DNA of 64,000 nucleotides from an uncultured Bacteroidales bacterium (GTDB lineage Bacteria; Bacteroidota; Bacteroidia; Bacteroidales; F082), in assembly GCA_900317155.1 (NCBI GenBank), contig ONFO01000019.1, positions 1 through 64,000 of the forward strand. The letters are read 5' to 3'. Shown one piece after another: positions 52,139 to 61,214 of the stretch; within the stretch, counting starts at the first letter, position 1, and each line of letters begins with the position of its first letter. Position numbers and translations under genes: made by a program. The notes under the pieces were generated by a model. That model worked only from the letters and a program-made list of their open reading frames with translations, was not told the origin of the DNA and searched no databases.

Positions 52139-54747
52139 AGAAACCCTTTTTAATCCTTCTCTTGGCTCTTTGCTTCAGTGCATTGTTTGGCCAATCCAAC
52201 AATCTCCAACACGTCATCGTGATGATGTCGGAACGTTACAATGACAGCCAGCTGTCGCAAAAAACAGCCTTGATGACCAAGGAGCAACGCCGCGACTTTG
52301 TCATCGCCGAGCGGAAAGCCTTTTGTCAAGCCTCGCAAGCCCAAGTGCTTGATTTTCTTAATGGTTATAAGAGCGAAAACTTGGTCAGCGACCTGAAAAC
52401 CTTCTGGTCGTTCAACGGCTTCAGCTGCTCGGCCAGTGCCGAAGTCATTGCACAACTCGCAGAGCGCAAAGATGTTGCCATGATTATCCCTGATGAAATG
52501 CGTCAGATGATTCCTCAAAACGAGAAAATTGGCCATGCCACAAGAGACAATGCTTGGCATGTCGACAAGATCAACGCGCCGGCGGTTTGGAACTACAACG
52601 GCACGGGCTATACGGGCAACGGTGTCATCATCGGCCACATCGACACGGGTGTCAACTACAACCATATCGATATTGCCAACAGCATGTGGGACGGTGGTAG
52701 CGAGTTCCCGCACCACGGCTATGACATCTTCTATCAAGACAACGATCCCATGGATGATGATGGTCACGGCACCCATACCGCTGGCATCTTGGCGGGGCAA
52801 GGCACGGCAGGCACCCAAACGGGTATCGCCCCAGGTGCCAAAATCATGTCCATCAAGGTTTTGGGTGAAGACGGTCAAGGTGAAGCCACCCACCTTATCC
52901 AAGGTGTTGAGTTTGCCTTGGAACACGGTGCACACATCCTCAGCCTCTCGCTCAGTGACGTAGGCGCTGGTCCCTGCTACTACTACCGTGATGTCTTTGC
53001 CACCTGCCTCAATGCGGGCGTGGCGGCTGCCGTGGCTTGCGGCAACGAAGGCCAAACGCAATACACCTTCCCCGTTCCTTTCAACATCAGTGCTCCGGGC
53101 AACTGTCCTCCGGCATGGCTCCACCCCGACCAAAGGAACCTCATCGAAGGCGGCCTGACCTCCGTCATCAGCGTGGGTGCCACCGACTCCAACGACGAGC
53201 GCTGCGGCTTCGCATCTGTCGGCCCCACGACTTGGGCTGCGGGTGCCAATGTCGGTAACTACAACGACTACCCTTACGAAAACGGTGACGTCAACCAACC
53301 AGGTTTAATCCGTCCTGACATCTCTGCCCCTGGTGCCAACATCACCTCATTGAACTACCAGACTACCAACGGCTACACCGAATTGGACGGCACCTCGATG
53401 GCCACACCTTGTGTGGCAGGCGTGTTGGCCATGTTGCTTGAGGCCAACCCAGAACTGAGTCCTGCAGAATTGGATTCCATCATTGAACTCACCTCAGTAC
53501 GCGTTGGCAACACCATGAAAAACAACCGTGTAGGCTCAGGACGCATTGATGCCTTGGCCGCTATGAATGCCTTGTTCCACCACGGTCCTACCAACCTCAC
53601 CGCTGACTTCGACGGCGAGCAGGTCGTCCTCAACTGGACTGCTGCTCCCGAAGGCATCTCCTACGACGTCTATCGCGACGGCATGCGCATCGCCAACAAC
53701 CTTACGGCAACCACTTATACCGACCACATCAGCTATGCGGGTTCTTACACCTATTATATTATTGCCCATCTGGAAAATGACATGACCTCGCTTCCCTCCA
53801 ATTACGTCACCCTGACAAAAGCTGTTGAGATTGAGGCCGAAGTCATCAACAACATGCGCGTATCGCTATCGTGGAACCTGCCTGCGGGCATTTACGACGG
53901 CTTCGAGTCGGGCGACTTCTACCAAAACATGTGGATCAACGACGCCACCAGCCCTTGGGTCATCACCACCACGCAACCCAACACAGGCACCTATTGCGCC
54001 AAGTCGACCAACACGGGCATGTTCTCCAACAGCAAGATCTCTTTGGCAGTCAACCTCCCCACCTCATGTGTCGTAAGTTACTATGCCCGCGTCAGTTGTT
54101 TCCCGCTCAACGGCTGCGGCTTCTTCATCGACAACGTGCAGTATGGCGAGACCTTGAAGGATGAAGTGCCGTGGACGCGCTACACCGTGGCCATCGGTCC
54201 TGGTAACCATATCCTGGAATGGAAATATGCCAACCAACTCGCCGAGGGCGAATACGATAACGCCTTCTATATCGATGACATCACTGTGGGTAACACTTAC
54301 AGCATCTACCGCGCCAACTGCGATGGAAGCAATGCCGAACTGATTGCTTCAAACATCGCTGACGCCCATTATGTGGATTATGGTTGGGATGCTCTGCCCA
54401 TTGGGCAATACAAATATGGCATCAGCACTGACGGTGGAAACACCATTGCCTGGTCGGAATGTTTGGACAAGGATGTGATGGTGGTTGATGAAAATAACGC
54501 ATTGGTAATCAATGTTTATCCTAATCCTACCAACGGCATCCTGTTTGTAGAGACGTGCCATGGCGCATCTCTACAGGCAGATACCGAATATTGTATCACC
54601 AACCTGACAGGCCAAATGCTGCTTTCAGGCCACATCACCAACGAAACCCAACAAATTGATGTATCAGGTTTGACTGAGGGAATGTATTTTGTTCGGATTC
54701 AGAACAATAGCAAGACTATTACTAAGAAATTCAGTATTGTAAAGTAA
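52135..54747 (+). CDS. Subtilisin-type (S8) serine protease with intact T9SS sorting domain
   Basis: 870 aa from the ATG at 52135, where the signal peptide MKKPFLILLLALCFSALFGQ begins and the start overlaps the upstream stop (ATGA). An I9-like propeptide is followed by the catalytic domain, with Asp170 (HIDTGVN), His211 (GHGTHTAG), oxyanion Asn304 (ACGNEG) and Ser421 (GTSMATP). Then come an FnIII domain (about 480-570) and a jelly-roll domain (GFESGDFYQNMW...). The complete type A sorting domain contains VYPNPTNGILFVETCH and ends GLTEGMYFVRIQNNSK...FSIVK. A secreted surface protease; substrates unknown. Confidence 0.94.
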   Translation: MKKPFLILLLALCFSALFGQSNNLQHVIVMMSERYNDSQLSQKTALMTKEQRRDFVIAERKAFCQASQAQVLDFLNGYKSENLVSDLKTFWSFNGFSCSASAEVIAQLAERKDVAMIIPDEMRQMIPQNEKIGHATRDNAWHVDKINAPAVWNYNGTGYTGNGVIIGHIDTGVNYNHIDIANSMWDGGSEFPHHGYDIFYQDNDPMDDDGHGTHTAGILAGQGTAGTQTGIAPGAKIMSIKVLGEDGQGEATHLIQGVEFALEHGAHILSLSLSDVGAGPCYYYRDVFATCLNAGVAAAVACGNEGQTQYTFPVPFNISAPGNCPPAWLHPDQRNLIEGGLTSVISVGATDSNDERCGFASVGPTTWAAGANVGNYNDYPYENGDVNQPGLIRPDISAPGANITSLNYQTTNGYTELDGTSMATPCVAGVLAMLLEANPELSPAELDSIIELTSVRVGNTMKNNRVGSGRIDALAAMNALFHHGPTNLTADFDGEQVVLNWTAAPEGISYDVYRDGMRIANNLTATTYTDHISYAGSYTYYIIAHLENDMTSLPSNYVTLTKAVEIEAEVINNMRVSLSWNLPAGIYDGFESGDFYQNMWINDATSPWVITTTQPNTGTYCAKSTNTGMFSNSKISLAVNLPTSCVVSYYARVSCFPLNGCGFFIDNVQYGETLKDEVPWTRYTVAIGPGNHILEWKYANQLAEGEYDNAFYIDDITVGNTYSIYRANCDGSNAELIASNIADAHYVDYGWDALPIGQYKYGISTDGGNTIAWSECLDKDVMVVDENNALVINVYPNPTNGILFVETCHGASLQADTEYCITNLTGQMLLSGHITNETQQIDVSGLTEGMYFVRIQNNSKTITKKFSIVK

Positions 54748-54756
54748 ACACACAAT

Positions 54757-54888
54757 GAGATTCCCCTGCGGGGAATGGCGTGTTCGTTAGTCTATAAAGC
54801 GGCGGCAAGAGCAAGTTACCCAAAAGTAGCACCTCATGCCGCCGCAGTTTACATACATATTACAGCTCCATTCCCGAAGGGAATCTCC
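54757..54888. repeat. ~135-bp nested hairpin element, copy 2
   Basis: Same layout as 11793-11928: GAGATTCCCCTGCGGGGAATGG at the left split into a hairpin (ATTCCCC-TGC-GGGGAAT), central GCGGCGGCA/TGCCGCCGC stem, and ATTCCCGAAGGGAAT at the right. The outer GAGATTCCC and GGGAATCTC also pair. Copy 2 lies between convergent genes. Confidence 0.7.
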
Positions 54889-54893
54889 CACTA

Positions 54894-55094
54894 TCAATCC
54901 TCATCCTCCAAGAAGAAAATCTCCTCCACCGATTTCCCGAACACCTGCGCCATCTTCAAGGCCAAGACCGTGGAGGGCACATAGCGTCCTGATTCAATGG
55001 CGTTTATTGATTGTCGGCTCACACCAATTAGTTTGGCCAAATCCTCTTGTGTCAGGTCCTTTTCGGCTCGTGCCACTTTCAAACGATTCTTCAT
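54894..55094 (-). CDS. XRE-family transcription regulator, minimal
   Basis: 66 aa from the ATG at 55094. HTH is clear (LTQEDLAKLIGVSRQSINAI, ESGRYVPSTVLALKMAQVFG) and the end is SVEEIFFLEDED. Proteins of this short type usually pair with a membrane protein gene directly upstream. It overlaps that gene by 4 bp. Probably autoregulatory. Confidence 0.9.
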   Translation of the reverse strand: MKNRLKVARAEKDLTQEDLAKLIGVSRQSINAIESGRYVPSTVLALKMAQVFGKSVEEIFFLEDED

Positions 55095-55546
55095 TGGGCA
55101 CCTCCTTTGTTGGCTCGGTGAACTTCGATTCGGAACTTGACGATGAACAGGATGAGGAACACGAAGAAAACCAAAAAGGGGACATAGAGATAAGAAATGC
55201 CATAAATGAGCAGTGTGGCAATGATAAATAATGCCGCAGTGACGTATGTAGCCCAAATCAGGCTTTGAGTACGGAGATACTGCACAAACTCGTCCTCAAC
55301 TTTCTCTTTTGAGAAACCAATAAACAGAAGCCCGATAGTCAACACAGGCATGGCGAGAGAAAGCGTGTTCGTTCGAGCCATACGAAAGAAGCCACTTTCG
55401 TTTTCATCGTCAAAAAAGGTATCAAAATACAACGAAGGCATCTTGAAATGAAATTCCGGAAGACAAAGATACCCTACCACCGCAATGATGGCCAACACCC
55501 ATCCAATCATTCTGAACTGATGGGGAAACAAATAGTTTTTCTTCAT
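55091..55546 (-). CDS. Membrane protein co-transcribed with an XRE regulator
   Basis: 151 aa from the ATG at 55546 (MKKNYLFPHQFRMIGWVLAI). Four membrane helices: about 11-30, 60-85, 92-112 and 114-135, with a short loop (FDTFFDDENESGFFRMART) and a basic C-terminus (RIEVHRANKGG). The pair of a small XRE regulator and a multi-helix membrane protein is common in Firmicutes and Bacteroidota, with no known function. It overlaps the XRE gene by 4 bp and has its own -7 box. Confidence 0.78.
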   Translation of the reverse strand: MKKNYLFPHQFRMIGWVLAIIAVVGYLCLPEFHFKMPSLYFDTFFDDENESGFFRMARTNTLSLAMPVLTIGLLFIGFSKEKVEDEFVQYLRTQSLIWATYVTAALFIIATLLIYGISYLYVPFLVFFVFLILFIVKFRIEVHRANKGGAQ

Positions 55547-55576
55547 AACGTATAGATTTTTGAAAGTTTGATGCTG

Positions 55577-55584
55577 CAAAAGTA
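55577..55584 (-). promoter_or_regulatory. -7 box (TACTTTTG) of the membrane protein/XRE operon
   Basis: TAnnTTTG on the minus strand, 30 bp before the ATG at 55546; it fixes that start. Confidence 0.6.
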
Positions 55585-55812
55585 AAGCAAACTTTCCAAT
55601 TAGACAAATTAATTTGTCATTTTCTCGCAAAAAAATAATTCTCACGCAGAAATCGCAGAATCCGCTGAACCTGCCGGACGTAAACAATGCGTCGCTTTGC
55701 GCTTCATATAATTCAGCTAATTCTGCGTGAAATAATATCGCGCGATGCCAAGCAATCATTTTTTTCCTTAATATTGCAATTCATTTCCGTTGCTATTTCA
55801 AACATTCACTAT

Positions 55813-57819
55813 ATGGAAAACGATCAATTCAAACTGCCCGAGAACGCGCAACGCGAACTGAAACCGGGTGAAGAGTATGAACCCATACTCTCGAAAAACA
55901 AAAAGTATCAAGAAGTTACGGTATGGTCGGTGTGCATCGGCCTTCTGATGACCATCCTTTTTTCAGCTGCCGCTGCCTACCTCGGCCTGAAGGTCGGACA
56001 GGTGTTTGAAGCCGCCATCCCCATCGCCATCATCGCCATCGGACTGACGGGACTGGCCCGCAAAAACGACGCCTTGTCGCAAAACGTCATCATCCAAAGC
56101 ATCGGTGGCTGCTCAGGCGGCGTGGTGGCTGGTGCCATCTTCACCTTGCCTGCGCTTTACATCTTGCAAGGCAAGGGCTACCAAATCGAGATCAACTTCT
56201 GGCAGGTGTTCATCGCATCTTTGTTGGGTGGCATCTTAGGCATCCTGTTCCTCATCCCCTTCCGCAAATACTTCGTCAAGGAACAACACGGCAAGTTCCC
56301 CTTCCCCGAAGCCACGGCCACCACACAGGTCTTGGTCAGCGGACAAAAGAAGGGCAAGGACTCCTTATTGCTGGTTGTCAGCGGCTTGATTGGCGGTTTG
56401 TACGACTTCATCGTCTCCACCTTCGGCTGGTGGTCGGAGACCCTCACCACCCGCATGATGGGTTGGGGCGCGGCCTTGGCCGACAAAGCCAAACTGATGT
56501 TCAAGGTGAACACAGGTGCTGCCGTACTCGGTTTGGGCTACATCATCGGCCTGAAATACGCCTTCATCATCTGCTGTGGTTCCATGCTGGTGTGGTTCAT
56601 TATCATCCCGGGCATGAACCTCATCTGGGGCGACCAAATCGTTGACCTGATGAATGCGGGCATCACCGCCACTATCGGCTCCATGGCACCTGAAGAGATC
56701 TTCAAGAACTACGCGCGCCACATCGGAATCGGCGGCATCGCCATGGCGGGTGTGATTAGTATTATCAAGTCGTGGGGCGTGATTAAGTCGTCAGTAGGAC
56801 TGGCCGCCAACGAGTTCAAAGGCAAGAAAGCCTCGGTTGAAACCGTCGACCGCACGCAACAAGACATCCCCATGAAAACCATCGTCATCGGCATCGTGGC
56901 CGTGCTCATCGTCACCTTCCTGTTCTTCTGGTTCGGTGTAGTGCATAACGTATGGCACGCCTTGATTGGCATTTTGGTCGTGGCCGTCATCGCCTTCCTG
57001 TTTACGACGGTGGCCGCCAATGCCATCGCCATCGTGGGTAGCAACCCCGTGAGCGGCATGACCTTGATGACTTTGATTTTGGCCTCCTTGGTGATGGTCG
57101 CTGCCGGACTGAGCGGTCCCAGCGGTATGACCGCCACCTTGATTATCGGCGGTGTGGTCTGCACAGCATTGGCCGTAGCCGGAGCTTTCATCACCGACCT
57201 GAAAGTGGGTTACTGGATTGGCACAACGCCCAAGAAGCAAGAGATATGGAAGTTCGTCGGCGTGGCCGTGGCTGCTGCCACCGTCGCCGGCGTCATCATG
57301 ATTCTGAACAAAGCCTACGGCTTCGTGGGCGATGGTGCCTTGGTCGCCCCGCAAGCCAACGCCATGAGTGCCGTCATCGAACCCATGATGTCGGGCGGTA
57401 GCGCCCCGTGGCTGCTCTACGGCATCGGTGCCGCCATCGCCTTGATTCTCAACTTCTGCAAGATTCCTGCCCTGCCCTTCGCCTTGGGTATGTTCATCCC
57501 CATCGACCTCAATGTGCCGTTGCTCATCGGTGGCGCCATCTCATGGTTCGTGAGCACACGCAGCAAGGACCAGAAACTCAATGATGCCCGTTACAATCGC
57601 GGTACCCTCATCGCCTCAGGCTTCATCGCCGGTGGCGCCTTGATGGGTGTGGTGAGCGCCATCCTCAAGTTCTGCAACGTGGATGCAGTGGCCAAGACCG
57701 CTGAAGGTACTCCGTTCGCCGAACTGCCCGTGGCCGGCCTCATCGCCTTAGTGATGTACATCGCCATCATCATCTATATGATTTGGGACTCGAAACGAGC
57801 AAAGGTAGAAGAAGAATAA
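55813..57819 (+). CDS. OPT family oligopeptide transporter
   Basis: 668 aa from the ATG at 55813 (MENDQFKLPENAQRELKPGE); the long 5' in-frame extension has no support. More than a dozen membrane helices, with EVTVWSVCIGLLMTILFSAA, AYLGLKVGQVFEAAIPIAII, FPFPEATATTQVLVSGQKKG and PSGMTATLIIGG typical of the OPT family. It would take up di- to tetrapeptides or metal chelates by proton symport. The C10 protease gene starts 19 bp after its stop, so protease and peptide uptake may be co-expressed. Confidence 0.92.
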   Translation: MENDQFKLPENAQRELKPGEEYEPILSKNKKYQEVTVWSVCIGLLMTILFSAAAAYLGLKVGQVFEAAIPIAIIAIGLTGLARKNDALSQNVIIQSIGGCSGGVVAGAIFTLPALYILQGKGYQIEINFWQVFIASLLGGILGILFLIPFRKYFVKEQHGKFPFPEATATTQVLVSGQKKGKDSLLLVVSGLIGGLYDFIVSTFGWWSETLTTRMMGWGAALADKAKLMFKVNTGAAVLGLGYIIGLKYAFIICCGSMLVWFIIIPGMNLIWGDQIVDLMNAGITATIGSMAPEEIFKNYARHIGIGGIAMAGVISIIKSWGVIKSSVGLAANEFKGKKASVETVDRTQQDIPMKTIVIGIVAVLIVTFLFFWFGVVHNVWHALIGILVVAVIAFLFTTVAANAIAIVGSNPVSGMTLMTLILASLVMVAAGLSGPSGMTATLIIGGVVCTALAVAGAFITDLKVGYWIGTTPKKQEIWKFVGVAVAAATVAGVIMILNKAYGFVGDGALVAPQANAMSAVIEPMMSGGSAPWLLYGIGAAIALILNFCKIPALPFALGMFIPIDLNVPLLIGGAISWFVSTRSKDQKLNDARYNRGTLIASGFIAGGALMGVVSAILKFCNVDAVAKTAEGTPFAELPVAGLIALVMYIAIIIYMIWDSKRAKVEEE

Positions 57820-57838
57820 GAAATAAAACACAAGAAAT

Positions 57839-60800
57839 ATGAAAAGACTTAGTTTATTTGTGGCATTGCTGCTGATAGTGGCGATGCCGATGATGGCCGA
57901 GCGCGTGACACCTGAAACCGCTCAAAAAGTGGCCAAGACATTTTTGAACAACAACGGAGCGAAGTCAGCCCAACTGACTGACCTGACGAATGTAGCAGGT
58001 TTCTCCAATCTCTACATCTTCAATGGCGAAGAGGGATTCGTCGTGATGGCAGCCGACGACCGCGTGCAGCCCATTTTGGGATATTCGCTCACAGGAAAAT
58101 TCGTAGCCGAAGACATGCCCTCCAATGTCAGTGGTTGGCTGCAAGGCTACAATGATGAGATTCAGTACGCGATTGAGCACCAACTGAGAGCCACGGACGA
58201 GACTATCCAATTGTGGAACGACTTGGCTGAAGGCAACAGCAAGGCAGCAAGAGCGAATACTGTCGTGAATCCCTTAGTGCAAACCACATGGGACCAAAAT
58301 GGTTTTTATTATTACAGCGGTGGGCAATTGCACATGTTTGAGTTATACAACAACCTCTGTCCTTACGACTACACTGCAGGTGAGCGTACCGTTACTGGCT
58401 GCGTGGCTACTGCTATGGCCCAAATCATGAAATATTGGAGCTATCCTGCACAGGGTATCGGTTCACATTCGTACACACCTTCTACTCGTCCAGACCTTGG
58501 GGTGCAATCCGCCAATTTTGGTTCGACCAATTACAGTTGGAGCGACATGCCCAATTCCTTGTCGCAGTCGTCTTCGGATGTGCAAATCAATGCCATTGCC
58601 GTCCTGATGTACCATTGCGGCGTATCTGTAGATATGATGTACGACATCAGCGCCAATGGTGGTAGCGCAGCCTATGGGGAAGACATACCCTATGCCTTAC
58701 ATAACTATTTCAATTACAAGTCCACTGCCAATATAAAATACAAATCCAACTATTCCAACAACAATTGGATTAACCTGCTTAAAGCTGAGCTTGACGCTTC
58801 CCGTCCCATTCAATACAACGGACGCGGGAATGCCGGCGGACATGCTTTCATTTGCGATGGCTACAACAGCAGCAACCAATTCCACTTTAACTGGGGCTGG
58901 AGCGGAAGCAATGATGGATTCTATTCTTTGACCAGCCTGAACCCAGGCAGCGGCGGTGCAGGTGGTGGCGGTTACAATTTCACCAACGACCAATGTGCCA
59001 TCTTTGGCATCGAGCCCGGATCGACGCTCCCCGCACCCACCAATCTCAACTACACACTCAATAACACCCAGAATCTCACTTTGACTTGGACTGGCGTAAG
59101 CGCAGCCTCAAGTTATAACGTATATTGCAACAACAATCTAATTGGCAACACGACATCCACCACTTATGCCTGCACAGCGCCTTATGGTACCAGTGCCTTT
59201 TTTGTCCGTGCCGTGGATTCCAGTGGGCAACAGTCACTTCCTTCCAACACGGTCACTGTTACGGTAGATTACCCGACCCCTATTGTTGACGACTTGACTG
59301 CCACTTTATCGGGAAACAACATCAGCCTTTCGTGGACTGCTCCAGAATGGTGCTATCCTGCAACGCCATCAGCGACTTTAACTTATGGAAATGGTGAGTT
59401 TTCTGGTTATAGTCTTGGCTTTGGCGGTGGAAGCAACATGTATTGGGGCCATCGGTACCTCGCCAGTGACCTCAGTGCTTACAACAACATGGCCCTATAT
59501 AAGGCCTCGTTTTATGCCAATGAAACTGGCGCATATAAAATATATGTGTTCAAAGGAACCGTTTCCAATCACCCCCAAACCCAGGTCTTGGAACAATCAC
59601 TTAATGTCGGGGCAACCGGTTGGTTTGACTTTGATCTGTCAAGCACAATAATCATTGATGCTTCCAAAGATTATTGGGTGTTCATGTATGACCCTGAAGG
59701 CCGAAGCTATCCTGCAACGTATTGTTCTTATACAGGCAACAACGGTAACTATTATGCGTCATCACCAACATCATGGGTCGGCACCTCTAGTGGAGCAGCT
59801 TTCCTCATCAAAACATACGTCACTGACGGCGTCTACACCTACAACTTATACCGCAATGGGTCACCGTTAAGCCTCAATATGACCACAACCAGCTATACCG
59901 ACTCAAACCGCAACAACACGGTCAGTTACTACACAGTAAAAACCAACTATTACGGTGGCGTTACGGATGCATCCAATGGGGTAGGCTATACTTTAGGACA
60001 AGCCCTTATAAGCAGCTTAACCCTTAACGGCAACGACCTGATGACCGTCAGTCCAGGTAGCAAACTCACCGTTAGCGGTCAGCTCAGCAGTGCGAACAAC
60101 AACAACTTGGTCCTTGAGAATGGCGCCCAACTCGTCAACAACTCAAATAATGTGCATGCTACAGTGAAAAAGAACATCTCAGCTTATACTGGAAGCCAAA
60201 ACAACAATTGGCATTTGGTGGCCTCACCCATAAGCAACAACTTATCGGCTTCGGCAACTGGCTTGCTCTCCAACAACTTTGACCTCTACACATTCAACCA
60301 AAGTGCAGATCTTGAATGGCGAAACTATGAAGCCCAAAGCTTTTCCATCAACAACAAAAACGGTTACCTCTACGCCAACAGCGGCAATCCGACACTCATT
60401 TTCCAAGGAACACTTGCAGGCAACACCTCATCCACACAACTAGTCTACGACAACACTGCCACATTTAAAGGTTTCAACCTCATCGGCAATCCCTACCCCT
60501 GCAACACCTACGTCAACAGAAGTTTCTATGTGATGAATGAAGACGGATCGGATTTCATTTTAGGCAGCAATCCTGTCGCGCCATGTGCGGCTATTTTGGT
60601 GCAAGCCCAAGGCGCTGGCCAAAGCGTCACCTTCAGCAAGAACACCTCGAAAGGCCAACCTGACATCACCATTTCGGTTACCAAATCCAACATGGGCGGG
60701 GATGCCATCATCGACAGAGTAAGGGTCAGCTTCAACGAAAACGACCGGCTTTCGAAATACACAATGAACCCCAAAAAAGACATGCTCTACATCACGCAAA

Positions 60801-61060
60801 ACGGCAACGATTTCGCTGTGGCCTACGCCGATGGAGAAAGTGAGATGCCAGTCAACTTCAAGACGACAGAAGACGGCACTTATACCCTCCATGTCGAAGC
60901 TGAAAGCCTTGCACCAGCTTACCTCCACCTCATCGACAACGTCAATGGTACCGACATCGACCTTTTGGCTACGCCAAGCTACACCTTTGAGGCCAAGACG
61001 ACAGATACTGCTTCAAGGTTTAGGCTGATGTTCGCTCCCAACAAAACAGACGGCGAATAG
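57839..61060 (+). CDS. C10 (streptopain-like) cysteine protease with truncated T9SS sorting domain
   Basis: 1073 aa. Signal peptide MKRLSLFVALLLIVAMPMMA, then an inhibitory propeptide (about 21-140). The catalytic domain follows with Cys188 (TGCVATAMAQ) and His335 (GGHAFICDGY). An FnIII domain, a jelly-roll domain and the shared GYLYANS / GFNLIGNPYPCNTYVN / YLHLIDNVNGTDIDLLATPS module come next. The protein then stops after FRLMFAPNKTDGE, where its relatives continue into a sorting domain. In frame after this stop come AKTQKVVAP and a second stop, the remains of a sorting-domain end. Surface attachment by T9SS is therefore doubtful. A paralogue follows at 61215. Confidence 0.93.
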   Translation: MKRLSLFVALLLIVAMPMMAERVTPETAQKVAKTFLNNNGAKSAQLTDLTNVAGFSNLYIFNGEEGFVVMAADDRVQPILGYSLTGKFVAEDMPSNVSGWLQGYNDEIQYAIEHQLRATDETIQLWNDLAEGNSKAARANTVVNPLVQTTWDQNGFYYYSGGQLHMFELYNNLCPYDYTAGERTVTGCVATAMAQIMKYWSYPAQGIGSHSYTPSTRPDLGVQSANFGSTNYSWSDMPNSLSQSSSDVQINAIAVLMYHCGVSVDMMYDISANGGSAAYGEDIPYALHNYFNYKSTANIKYKSNYSNNNWINLLKAELDASRPIQYNGRGNAGGHAFICDGYNSSNQFHFNWGWSGSNDGFYSLTSLNPGSGGAGGGGYNFTNDQCAIFGIEPGSTLPAPTNLNYTLNNTQNLTLTWTGVSAASSYNVYCNNNLIGNTTSTTYACTAPYGTSAFFVRAVDSSGQQSLPSNTVTVTVDYPTPIVDDLTATLSGNNISLSWTAPEWCYPATPSATLTYGNGEFSGYSLGFGGGSNMYWGHRYLASDLSAYNNMALYKASFYANETGAYKIYVFKGTVSNHPQTQVLEQSLNVGATGWFDFDLSSTIIIDASKDYWVFMYDPEGRSYPATYCSYTGNNGNYYASSPTSWVGTSSGAAFLIKTYVTDGVYTYNLYRNGSPLSLNMTTTSYTDSNRNNTVSYYTVKTNYYGGVTDASNGVGYTLGQALISSLTLNGNDLMTVSPGSKLTVSGQLSSANNNNLVLENGAQLVNNSNNVHATVKKNISAYTGSQNNNWHLVASPISNNLSASATGLLSNNFDLYTFNQSADLEWRNYEAQSFSINNKNGYLYANSGNPTLIFQGTLAGNTSSTQLVYDNTATFKGFNLIGNPYPCNTYVNRSFYVMNEDGSDFILGSNPVAPCAAILVQAQGAGQSVTFSKNTSKGQPDITISVTKSNMGGDAIIDRVRVSFNENDRLSKYTMNPKKDMLYITQNGNDFAVAYADGESEMPVNFKTTEDGTYTLHVEAESLAPAYLHLIDNVNGTDIDLLATPSYTFEAKTTDTASRFRLMFAPNKTDGE

Positions 61061-61111
61061 GCCAAGACACAGAAGGTAGTAGCACCTTGATAACTTCCAT
61101 TGAACTGCTTC

Positions 61112-61156
61112 AAAGTCACGGTTTTGTCCAACAAAAGACAAGCCGTGACTTTTTTA
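61112..61156 (+). terminator. Terminator between the two C10 protease genes
   Basis: AAAGTCACGG pairs with CCGTGACTTT, with an inner TTGTC/GACAA stem, followed by TTTTTT. Confidence 0.85.
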
Positions 61157-61179
61157 TCGGCTGGCATGGAGATTTTTAG

Positions 61180-61187
61180 TACTTTTG
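61180..61187 (+). promoter_or_regulatory. -7 box (TACTTTTG) of the second C10 protease gene
   Basis: TAnnTTTG on the plus strand, 27 bp before the ATG at 61215. Confidence 0.6.
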
Positions 61188-61214
61188 CATCCCAAATTCT
61201 GACAATAATAAATT

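Noticed and set aside
52150-53298. 382-codon open frame opposite the subtilisin gene
   Set aside because: Antisense shadow; no family features, while the plus frame has the full protease triad.
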